Shown here: positions 55,072-64,000 of the stretch, one piece after another
How positions within the stretch are numbered: position 1 is the first letter of the stretch
Layout of the letters: each line of letters begins with the position of its first letter
NCBI GenBank assembly: GCA_000151295.1
Contig: GG745377.1
Location: forward strand, 65,991 to 129,990
Length of the DNA: 64,000 nucleotides
Source of the DNA: Allomyces macrogynus ATCC 38327
Taxonomy: Eukaryota > Blastocladiomycota > Blastocladiomycetes > Blastocladiales > Blastocladiaceae
Direction: 5' to 3'
Program-made: the position numbers and the translations under genes
The notes under the pieces: generated by a model
Database searches by the model: none
What the model saw: only the letters and a program-made list of their open reading frames with translations
Told to the model about the DNA's origin: nothing

Positions 55072-58000
55072 TCACAAACAGAACACGTACAAGTTGCCCT
55101 TGAGGTATGCTTCGCGGATCTTGGCGCGCTGCTTCTCAAACAGCCGCGAACGCGCGAGCATGCCTATTTGCGTCCATGTACCATGCGTATCAGTCTCGCA
55201 CCCAACCATCTTCACGTAATCCTCGCACCAAGTCCACGTACCGTGCTGCAAGAACACGATCGTATCCACCGTGACCCAATGCTGCAAATACAGCGTTAAG
55301 CAAATCACCGGAATCGACGCGAGCACATGCGGCAAACCAGGCACGACCGCGGCCGGGTCCACTTCCACGACCAGCACCAACCGATCCGCGCCGTCCGCGC
55401 CGGGCACCGTAAACGCGACCGCGCCGTCCGGCACGACCACGGGGTGGCACGCCTCGACCGCGGCCTCGACGTCCTGCGCGAAATACAGCAGCGGCGCCTC
55501 CGCCTCCCCTTCTTTCCCGCGCATCACAAACGTATCCCGCGTCGCTCCCAACACATACACGCGCGACTCGTACACGAACCCCATTTCGCCCGTCCGGTAA
55601 AACATCTGACTCGGCGGGAACCCAGGCATCCCGCGCATCGTCGCGGCATTGTCCGCCGCGCCGATCGGAACCACCGCGGGCGCGTGCACAATCCCGTCGG
55701 CGTTGGCCGGGGACGCGATCCACAGTTCGCCGACGACGTTGGCCGGCACGGGTCCGGCGTCCGGGTTGTTCGGGTCGGCAACGACGACGGTGGTTCCGGG
55801 GGCCGGCGCGCCGACATCGAGCACCGTGACGCTCTCGTTGCGCGGGTGCGCGCGCACGTGCACGAGCCCGTGCCGCAGCGACGCAAGCGAAAGCGAGACC
55901 AGGTGCGTCGCGGCGCCGGTATCCGCATCGGCTCCCGCGCCGGTAATCAAGGCGTTGCCCGGCCGCGCGAGCGTCGGGCGGAGTGCCGGTGGGAGGACGG
56001 TGCCGGGCGGGACGGGCAAATTGGCCAGCCGGTCCTGTGCAACCAAAAGATGACGCACGCCCGGCATGCACGCGGCAAACTGGTCCGGCGGCATCCCCGT
56101 CGCCTCGACCATGTACTCGAGCATCGGCCACGTCACGTACGTGTCGCGCACCTTGTATCGGTCGAGTAAGTGGAAGAGCACCTGCGGCGCCGAGGAAAAC
56201 TCGAATGGCGGGAGCAGGACGGTCGGGAGGCCCGTGAACACGCCGAGGGCCACCGAGTAGAGGAACCCGAACCCGGCGTAGGTGCGCACGCACGAAAGCA
56301 GGGCCTGGTCGGAACTGCTGGACGTCGGCAGCTGCAGCGCTTGCGCAATGTACTGCGCCTGCTCGAGCAAGTGCGGGTGGCTGAGTTTCACAACCGTGCG
56401 CACCATGTCCGGGTCAAAGTACGCCTGCAGAACGGCAGGAATCTCGCGGTTCGCGACGTACACGGCGTCGAGTTGCATCCCGTCGGCGCCGAGTGTCTTA
56501 GACGATTTCGGGATCCGCGACGTGTTCTGCACCGACGGCAGCGCGAGCTTGACTCCCGCCAACGCGACTGCGGCCATCTGCCGCTTGACGGCCGTCAAGA
56601 ACGGCTTGCTGCGGACCAAATCCTCGACAATCGAATTGCACAAGATCGCCTGCGCGTTGAAGTCGTGGCACGTGGCGAGCAGAGCGGGCACGTCCTCTTG
56701 CAACCGGTTCACATCCGGCGGCGGCAGCGGGATCGCGACAATCCCGGCGTAAATACACGCGTGGCACGCAATCACATAGTCGAGCGAGTGTGAGTAGAGC
56801 AGGACCACATGGTCGCCCGCACGGATCCCCTTCTTGTTGAGAATCGAGACGAGTGCCGCCACTTTGCCCGCAAACTTGCGCCACGTGTACGACTTGACCA
56901 CTTGCCCGTTTGCGTCGACGACCAGGTACGCGTCGCGATCGCGATCGCTTGACTTGTCGGCGCGCGCAACGAGCATGTCCGAAATACTGCGATACTTCGT
57001 CTCGGCCACCGTCGGCCGCGAGACCGCGGCAATGTGCAAGTCGGCACTCCGGTCGGGCAGACCCGCGGTCGCCGTCGCCGCAGGCGGCCGTGCGGGAACG
57101 GCGTGCGTGTGAATCGAGACCCACGTCGGGCTCAGGTGCGGCAGGGCCTTGAGGACGACAGCGGGCACGATCCGCCCGTTGGGCCGCGTCCGCGGCAATC
57201 CGCCGGGCCCACAGCAGATGACGGCGATACACTTGAGGTTGTGAATATCCTGAATCAGCGTCAACGCCGATGTCGCGACCGACGACTGTTCCTGCGCGGG
57301 CCGCGCCGTTTCGAGCGCAACGACCGGCAAACACAGTCCGGCGTCATTCGGGATCCCGACAATACAGCACGCGTCGATCCCCTTAAGCAGGTTCTGCACG
57401 GACGTGGCGATATCGCCCGGCAAGTGCGTAATGCCCGTGTTCGGGTCGAGCAGCATGTCGTGGCACCGGCCGAGCACGACCAGGACATTCCCGTCAATCA
57501 CGCACCCGATATACCCGGTGCGCACAAACTCGATATTCGATGGCGCCATCGTATCGTCGTCGTTGATCAGCAGCGGGCGCTGGTGGAACGTGGCCATTTG
57601 CTGCTGCTGGGTCGCGCCGAAATAGGTCATCCCACTCGCCGCGGGCGTCGCGAGGTAAATTTCGCCCGGCTGGTTCGGGGGCACCAAAACACGCGGCGCC
57701 GTGCGCGAGACAATCGCGATACTCGCGCCAACCGCCGGGAGACCGGCGGCAACGACGGGAATCGCGCCGGGCGGCGTGTGCGTGACGACGCCCGCGCCAT
57801 CGTCGTCATTCTCAATCAACACCACTTCCTGCTTGTGCAAGCTCGCGCGGTCGAGCAGCATTTGCGCGAGCCCGTTCTGGTCAATCACGCACGCGTCATC
57901 GAGGTGGTCGCGCATCGCGAGGACCAGGCCGCCGAGTTCCGGGACCGAGCATACCGGCCGGAAAATCGATGCCGCCTGGTCATTGCTCAAGTGCGCGGCG

Positions 58001-59851
58001 AGTTTGGCGCGCGCCGAGTTAACCACCGCCGGGCGCAGTACGGGCTCGTCAATCAGGACCAGCCGCAGCGCGGCCATTTCAGCAACGGGCGGCGCGCCCG
58101 CGGCGGCCGTCGCCTGCACCGACAACCGTTGAATGCACGCTGCGGTCAGTGCGGTCACCGACGCGCCGTGCCGCGCGAGCAGCGTCAGCCACAGCGCGCC
58201 GACGTCCATCAAGTTGGTCGGCGCGACAACGACCGTGATCCCGGCGAACATGGCCATCAGCACCATGTGCCACCCGAGTCCCTGCCGCGTTTCCAAGTGC
58301 GTCATCCACACGTCGCGCGCGGTAAGCTGCATCATCGCCTGCAGCGACGAGCAGTGCGCGACGACGGCCCCGTGCGGGACGACCAGACCCTGCATGTCGC
58401 CTGCGGCGTTCCACGCGAATTCGACGTACGCGGCGCGAGCCGCGGGGACGTCGTAGCACAGCGGCTCGACTCCCTCGGGCAAGCTCGCGGGAAGCGCGAA
58501 CGTGTCCCACCACTCGAGCGGCGGGACCGCGAGCCCGCGTGCGCTCGCGTCGGCGTGGATCGCGCGGGAGGTCGATTCGGTCGACAACGCGACCGTCGCT
58601 CGCGCGTGCCGCATGACCAGGCCGAGCTCGATCGCGTCGTCGTCGGAGACACCCATGATCCCGTGCGCGGTCATGGGGCTCGCGCCGACGGCCGCGGGGA
58701 CGACGACGGGGACGGGCGTGCGTCCAGCGAGCCAGGTCGCGACGGTCGCAACCACCAGTTCCATCAGCTCCGACCGCGCGTAGACGAGCAGGACGTGGTC
58801 CCGTTCCGGGCCTGCGGGCATGTCGCGCAAGCGGGCCGTCAGCAGGCGCGCTTCGTGCTCGGCTTTTTGCAGCAGCTGGCCCCAGGAAATGTGGCCGAGT
58901 TCGGCGCCCGACGGGTCGAGCACGCGGTAGGCCGAGGTCGTGGGGGTGTTGCGCGCGCGAGCCAGGACGAGGGTCAGGAGCGAGGACGCGGTTTGCATCG
59001 ACGCGCCGAGGGTTTCGTCGATCCAGGTGGGCAACGCGCGCACGTCGGTCGGCGGCTGTTGGCGGCCCTTGAACGGCAGCAGCGACGCGGGGAAGTTGGC
59101 GTTGGTGGTGGCGGCGTCGGTCGGGAGGGCAGGGGCTATGTACGTTCATGGGCACAGAGGTGAGATATCGAGGACAACAATTGCGACAGCTCCATCAGTA
59201 CGAACCGTCGTCGAGGCTCGACTGGTCAAACAGCGATCGGCGCTTCATGTTGCCCCACTCGTCGACGTCTTGCAGTACCGACAGCCGCTTATTCGCCGCC
59301 GAGACGGCCGCCGAACTCGGCGGGACGGGCGGGACGGGCGTGGCCGCGCGCGCGGCATCGACCGACTCGGCATCGTCATACTCGACAACCCACGTCCGAC
59401 GCCGCGCGCCGTCTTTCGCCATAGGCGTGACTTCGACGTCCGTCACGGCCGTGTGCACGGGCTCGGTCCGCGGCGAGGGGGCCGCCGAATCGACTTCCGA
59501 CCCGGACGGCGAGCCATCGTTCACGCCGGACCGGTGCGAGAGGCTGTCGCCGCGCGCGTGCCGCGCTGGAGCCAGCGCCGAAGACGACGACGGGGTCTGC
59601 GCGTTGAGCAATGCCTGCAGGATGGTGCGGCGCTGGTCGAGGTACTCGTTGGCACGCAAAGCGGGCACGGCGTCGAGCACCAGCGTGTCGAGATGGATGA
59701 GCGCCTGCTGCACGGCGAGCGGCAGGTCCGAGAAATTCTTGCCGGCGGGTAAAGGGGCCGCGATGCTCGCGGGCACGGTGAGGGACGGCGCGTCGCTCGG
59801 GCCGGTGCCAGAGGCCGGTAAGTCAGAGGCCGAGGCCTGCCGCGTTGGCAT
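55072..59851 (-). CDS. DIP2: DIP2-like protein with two adenylate-forming domains (fungal Dip2/Cps1 family)
   Basis: Large protein of the Disco-interacting-protein-2 family, with two acyl-AMP-ligase-like domains. Exons 59206..59851, 55242..59135 and 55072..55163 on the minus strand give 1543 residues. The first exon (about 1-215) has a helical segment (LPLAVQQALIHLDTLVLDAV, ANEYLDQRRTILQALL) like the N-terminal DMAP1-binding region, then acidic linker. The first AMP-binding-like domain spans about 250-870 (LLVYARSELMELVVATVATW, MYFG-like region TYFGATQQQQM, FVRTGYIG). The second spans about 890-1520 (AYLVVDANGQVVKSYTWRKF, HVVLLYSHSLDYVIACHACI, GIVAIPLPPPD, FYRTGEMGFV, LEKQRAKIREAY-like end). 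In fungi and animals DIP2 is tied to lipid (diacylglycerol) homeostasis. The last intron is 78 bases, open and in frame, so the unspliced form also reads through. The two-domain lengths are slightly shorter than animal DIP2. Confidence 0.88.
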
Positions 59852-60697
59852 TGCCGATAAGGGGAGTGTCGTGGTAGAGAGCTTGAACGTGGGAGGATCG
59901 CGCGGTGGGCGGGCACAGCGTGGAGCGCGGGGGAGAGCGGTTCAGGTGCGGCGAGTGGCGCGCCGGTAGCAGGTTGAGAGCGGGCAGGGCGCTCGTCTAT
60001 ATTAGTGAGAATATCTGTCGTGTGGACGACGTTGGCGGGCGGTGCTGGCGATGGTCGAGGACCGCGACGAGGAGCGGCGGCCGAAGTGGTGCGGCGTGTC
60101 CGTGTGGCGCAGCGCACTTGCACGTGCGACTGACGCGGAACGGGGCGAAGCGTGTTCTGCTTGCACAGTCGCACAAGGCCACCTGGGCATCGAGCGCCTC
60201 CTCCACGCCGGCCGCGGCCAACCACCGTCGCCGACGTTGCAACGACGCCGACGCCCAGCGACGAAACGCTGCACGAAACGTCCACGCTCAACCGAATGAT
60301 GACCAGCCCAAACGCGACGGCAGCAGCGGATGGCCATGGCCGTGATGCCGGCGCCCCCCGTTCCTTGACCGCGACGGGGACGGCACTCCTGGCCCCCTCT
60401 CCCTGCAACGCTTCGACAACAGCAACGACGACAACCAGCTGGGAGCGGCCCACCACAGCCCGACGCCGACCGACGACGACAACAAGCACTGCCCCGGCCC
60501 GGCGACGCGCCGGATCGCCGCTGTGCGCCGCGATCGGCCCGCGATCACAGCGACGGTCGGCCACGACCGCCGCCAACGCCACAACGCCAAAGGCAAGCCA
60601 TCCCTCGACATCAAGTCGAGCCGCGACCAGCAAGCACCGTCGAGGACCAAGGATCGACCTGTGAGCACCACGAACCAAGGACCAACCAACGCTCACG
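59852..60697. other. Divergent intergenic region, DIP2/receptor-like gene
   Basis: About 850 GC-rich bases between two start codons. ORFs crossing it on both strands are Arg/Thr/Ala-rich shadows. It should hold both promoters. No clear motif. Confidence 0.4.
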
Positions 60698-62812
60698 ATG
60701 CCCGCCGCCAGTGACGACCGCGACACGCTCGCTGCCGTCGTCGCGCGCTTTCAGCTCGCACGGGACATGCAGACCTTTGCGCCCGCGATACTCATCATCA
60801 CCGTGGCCCTGACGCTCGCGACGCTCCCGCTCATTATTCCACCGCTCGTGCACCATACGCGCCGCGGCACGATGCGCGTTCGCCTCTTCTTGCTACTGTT
60901 CGTCGCGCTGTTATTGGTGGCCGACACGATCAACAACATCATCGTTGTCGCCACCATGCTCTCGCCTGGCAGCACGACCGCGTCGCTCCCCGACTACCCA
61001 CTCTACTACTTTGTGCGCACGCTGACGTTTGTTCCCGTCGCCGGGCCGCTCATGCTCGCCGTCCTCTTCCGTACCGTCGGCCTGCTGCTCGTGACCAACC
61101 CACGACTCCGACGCAACCTCCTCCGCACCGCGGCGATCATGTCCACGGGGATCGGCATGGTCACGTTCACCGCCATGATGCTCGAACTGCACGCGGTCCT
61201 GCACCTCGAACGCATTCTCGACGGCCGCGCTCCGCCCAACGCGCTGTCCGAGACGCTGGGCATTGTGCCCATGCCGCACAAGGACGACGACGTTGCGCAC
61301 CTGGTCCTGCACGAGGCATTGTGGACTATGTTCCAAATCCCCTGGTGGGGCGTCGTCGTCTGTGTGCCCTACCCGCTCATCGTGTCGGCAGCATCGCTGT
61401 GGTCGATCCGTGCCGCGTTCCCGAAAGACCTCGATTTCGCGCCCGCACGAACACCGCCGGAAGCCGTGGCCGCGACGACGACACGCGAAGACGACGACGA
61501 TGAGTTCTCGCGCGGCGTGCATAGCGGTGAGTTGCCACCGCCGTCGTACGAACTGGCCAGCTCTCCCGCTCATCCGTCGCTCGACCGCATGTCCGCCAAA
61601 GGCACTCCACCGACCGACCTCGTCATCCCAGCATGGGCATCGCACGGCTTACCGACCCCGCGCACTCCCACGCCCTCGAGCGACCGCCCCGGTCCACCAC
61701 TCACGGTCACGATCCCGCCGCTCGGCCGCGCGCCGCGGTTTTCCCCGACCACCGCGGCCCCGCCGTCGCCCGTGACCGAAGCCGCACTGATCGCGCATCG
61801 ACGCCCGCGGATCGTCCCGCCGTCACCGACCGCGTACGTCGGCGGCGACTGGATGACTCCGCCGGGTTCCCCCGTGCCGCTGTTACACCACGCGCGGCGG
61901 GACTCGGTCGCGCTCGGCACGTCCCCCGGCGCGTCGCTGCCGCGGCACTCGCTCGGCGGGATCGGCGGCGCCGGCGGTCTTCCCACGCCCTGCACCGTCC
62001 CGAATCCGTCGGCGCGGCTGAGTACCGCGAGCGCCGCGACGTGGGACTTCCACGTGCGTTCGAAACCGGCCGCTGCGCCGCCACCGCCGTCGCACACCGC
62101 CGCGGCGAAAGCCGCGCGGGACGCGCGCAACGCGCTCCGCGCCCCACTGCAGCGGACGTTCACGGTGATGACGGTCCTGGTCGTGCTCATGTGGGTCACG
62201 TTCTACGCGATCTACCTGGTGCCGGCGCACGTCATGCATCCGCGGTTACGGTCGATGCTCGGGTCGCTGATCGCCGCCGTGTACTTGCTCCTGGAGGCGA
62301 CGTTCGAGAGGATGTTTCGGTACACGTGTGCGCGGCACCAGCACGCGGTCGAGGTACAAAGGGGCAGCGGGATGGCCGCCATGTCGTCGGCCGCGCGAGT
62401 TCGCGCGGCGCTTGCGCGGTTCCGCGGCGTCTTTGGCGCGAGCACGACCGCCGCACGGACCAAGGGCGGGGCAGCGTGCGAGGGCAGTTCCGGCGCGTGC
62501 TCGTGCGGCCACCCGGTGCATTTCGGCGACACGATGCCCGGGTCGGCGGCGGCCGCACGCGTTGCCGCCGTGGACGACCATGATCCAGGGAGTTCGCCGC
62601 CTCGGGTCGTGGGCATGGCGCGGTGGGCCGCGGCCGACCATGACGCGTCGTGGCAAGCGCCGGCATCGCTTGCGCCGTCGTCGTCGTGGGGCACGCCACT
62701 GCCGGAGGGCGCGAGCGTGCCGGCGTCGGCGGGGCCGACGTTTGCGGATGTATGGCGCGTCGAGGCGGGCCAGTGGAAGCACAAGATGGCGACGATTCAA
62801 TACGAGGAGTAG
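60698..62812 (+). CDS. Orphan seven-transmembrane receptor-like protein with long third loop
   Basis: Single-exon ORF of 704 residues from ATG 60698. Seven hydrophobic segments are visible near residues 27-50, 61-88, 107-132, 141-166, 208-236, 487-510 and 516-540. The N-terminus is short (26 residues) without a signal peptide. The loop between the fifth and sixth helices is about 250 residues, Pro/Ser/Thr-rich, and is followed by a basic stretch (AKAARDARNALRAPLQR) just before the sixth helix, as in receptors that couple to G proteins. The C-terminal tail is about 160 residues with a CSCGHP motif. No family signature (DRY, NPxxY, or fungal pheromone-receptor motif) is clear. It could be a fungal GPCR-like receptor or another seven-helix protein. 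Function unknown. Confidence 0.75.
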   Translation: MPAASDDRDTLAAVVARFQLARDMQTFAPAILIITVALTLATLPLIIPPLVHHTRRGTMRVRLFLLLFVALLLVADTINNIIVVATMLSPGSTTASLPDYPLYYFVRTLTFVPVAGPLMLAVLFRTVGLLLVTNPRLRRNLLRTAAIMSTGIGMVTFTAMMLELHAVLHLERILDGRAPPNALSETLGIVPMPHKDDDVAHLVLHEALWTMFQIPWWGVVVCVPYPLIVSAASLWSIRAAFPKDLDFAPARTPPEAVAATTTREDDDDEFSRGVHSGELPPPSYELASSPAHPSLDRMSAKGTPPTDLVIPAWASHGLPTPRTPTPSSDRPGPPLTVTIPPLGRAPRFSPTTAAPPSPVTEAALIAHRRPRIVPPSPTAYVGGDWMTPPGSPVPLLHHARRDSVALGTSPGASLPRHSLGGIGGAGGLPTPCTVPNPSARLSTASAATWDFHVRSKPAAAPPPPSHTAAAKAARDARNALRAPLQRTFTVMTVLVVLMWVTFYAIYLVPAHVMHPRLRSMLGSLIAAVYLLLEATFERMFRYTCARHQHAVEVQRGSGMAAMSSAARVRAALARFRGVFGASTTAARTKGGAACEGSSGACSCGHPVHFGDTMPGSAAAARVAAVDDHDPGSSPPRVVGMARWAAADHDASWQAPASLAPSSSWGTPLPEGASVPASAGPTFADVWRVEAGQWKHKMATIQYEE

Positions 62813-63178
62813 ATAGACGGATTGATTCTTGGACAGAGGAGACGTGGTTTGGCGGTTGGTGTTTATTGACAGGGAGAGAGATCGCGACAGTCACGTGCGC
62901 GATCAGAACAGGCGGGCTGCTCGCCGTCGGCAGGCCGGTGTCACTGCGCGGCCGACGACGACGAGACACCGCCAACGACGACGACCACGACGACGACGGC
63001 GAGTCGCACCGCCAGCAGCAGCACGACCGTGGCCCCACCTGCACCGGCGTCGCTACGACCACGCGCGCCGCATCTTTGTCGACCAGCCGCTCGCTCGTCC
63101 GCCGCGACGGGCACCATCGACCAGTCTCACACCAGCCCCGACCGCATTACGACCACGACCACGACCGCGGCCGTGACC
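62813..63178. other. Intergenic, receptor-like to right-edge gene
   Basis: About 370 bases, GC-rich, with runs of cgac repeats. It should hold the promoter of the right-edge gene. No gene recognised. Confidence 0.35.
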
Positions 63179-64000
63179 ATGGCTGCCAACGACGACGAGG
63201 AGGCACGTCGCTGCGCCGTGCATCACCGCCGCCATCGCACCCACGCGCCCCCAGACTGACCCGCCGCCCCCTCCGCCGCCTTCGCGCCCAATCTCCACAG
63301 TTCTCGATCCACTTCCAAGTGCGCGCCCTGCGCCCTTCGGCCACCGGCGGCGACCCGCGGTTCGAAATCGTCGCGCCGACCTACACCACCCCCAATACGA
63401 CCCCGAAACCCCTTCTCGGCCTGCACGCGCACCCGACCATCACCCTGACCCGTACCGCGCGCGCCGTGATTCGCGCCGCCCTGGCGCTGCCGCTCGTCAT
63501 GGAAGAAGCTGTGATTGCCGGCGGCGGGGTCGCGAGTATGGCGCTGGTTCCGCCGGCGATGCCCGCGACGGCGATGCCCGGTACGGCGCCGTGGACGAAA
63601 GATACGTCAGCGCTGTTGGCGGATTTGGCAAGGGTGCAGGCGGCGATGAGCCAGATGCAGCCGCAGGCGAATGGGGCGGTGGGGACGGCGGAGACGGCGC
63701 AGCAGCAGCCGAGTCTGATGTACCAGCCGCTGACGCCCGCGACTGCGGCCGGGACGAGCGCGTTCCCGCCCACGGCGGTCCCGGCTGCGTTTCAAGTGCC
63801 CGGATTGCCGATGCCCTACGCTGGTATGCTTGCGTCGTCGGCGCTCGCCGGGCAACCGTCCACGTCGGCACAGCAACAGTCAGTGCCGCAGATCGTGCCG
63901 CCGCAAGTCGTGCTCCCGACGGCCGCAGCAGCAGCAGCTGCGGCGGCGGCGCAAGTCGCGCAGTTTCAGCATCATCAGCAGCAGCAAGTGCAGCAAATCC
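63179..64000 (+). CDS. Unknown Q/A-rich protein, partial at right edge
   Basis: A probable first exon 63179..63217 (MAANDDEEARRCA) joins over an 83-base intron (GTGCAT..CACAG, phase 0) to an open frame from 63301 to the window end, about 246 residues so far. The early part has FSIHFQVRALRPSATGGDPR and LLGLHAHPTITLTRTARAVI, which look folded. From about residue 85 it becomes Ala/Pro/Met/Gln-rich, ending in a run of Ala and then QFQHHQQQQVQQ. I do not recognise a domain. Q/A-rich tails of this type are common in fungal transcription regulators, which is only a guess. The 3' end lies outside the window. Confidence 0.5.

Noticed and set aside
57034..59163. 709-residue plus ORF
   Set aside because: Antisense to the DIP2-like gene, whose frame carries clear adenylate-forming motifs; the plus product is Arg/Gly/His-rich noise.

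Overview
This window is eukaryotic nuclear DNA, most likely from a GC-rich, flagellated (zoosporic) fungus. Genes lie on both strands without operons and carry short introns, mostly about 50-110 bases, with GT..AG ends (donors often GTACGY, GTCCGT or GTGCGT). The protein set is fungal or opisthokont: an NDR/Cbk1 kinase, a Gts1/Ucp3-type ArfGAP, RPF2, PIG-P, NUP159/214 and a fungal-type DIP2. A CFAP418 (C8orf37) orthologue, a cilium-associated protein, argues for a lineage that keeps a flagellum, such as Blastocladiomycota or chytrids. The phylum is an inference; no rRNA or other direct marker is present. Exon models were built by eye from splice sites, reading frame and family conservation, and each intact model sums to a whole number of codons.

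Layout. 1-8.5 kb: a partial F-box-like gene, a small ubiquitin-like ORF, P5C dehydrogenase, RPF2 and an ArfGAP/UBA protein. 8.9-15.3 kb: tRNA-Gly and a large NUP159/214-like nucleoporin with five RanBP2-type zinc fingers and an RS-like repeat. 15.9-22.7 kb: mitochondrial leucyl-tRNA synthetase, NDR kinase, endonuclease G. 23-28 kb: tRNA-Lys, a NEDD8 protease (SENP8), a disrupted NADPH oxidase, mitochondrial ribosomal protein bL21m. 28-33 kb: a degenerate F-box/LRR locus and a subtilisin with an internal stop. 34-41 kb: EIF1AD, tandem-SCP2 protein, CFAP418, and two divergent POLD4 (p12) paralogues. 41-47 kb: a second degenerate F-box/LRR locus and a P-type ATPase with a frameshift in its phosphorylation motif. 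47-55 kb: a hypothetical ORF, an AIG2-like cyclotransferase, a glycine-rich-domain (DUF1399) protein, PIG-P. 55-64 kb: DIP2, an orphan seven-helix receptor-like protein, and a partial Q-rich gene at the right edge.

The genes are mostly unrelated housekeeping functions. Several pairs are divergent and share a 0.5-0.9 kb upstream region (NUP159/LARS2, NDR/NUC1, SCP2/CFAP418, DIP2/receptor). Mitochondrial functions recur (P5CDH, LARS2, NUC1, bL21m). The most unusual items are the zinc-finger NUP159/214 protein, the POLD4 pair that differs in its PCNA-binding motif, the EndoG active-site substitution, and single-base lesions in three otherwise well conserved genes. I found no single new multi-gene system.
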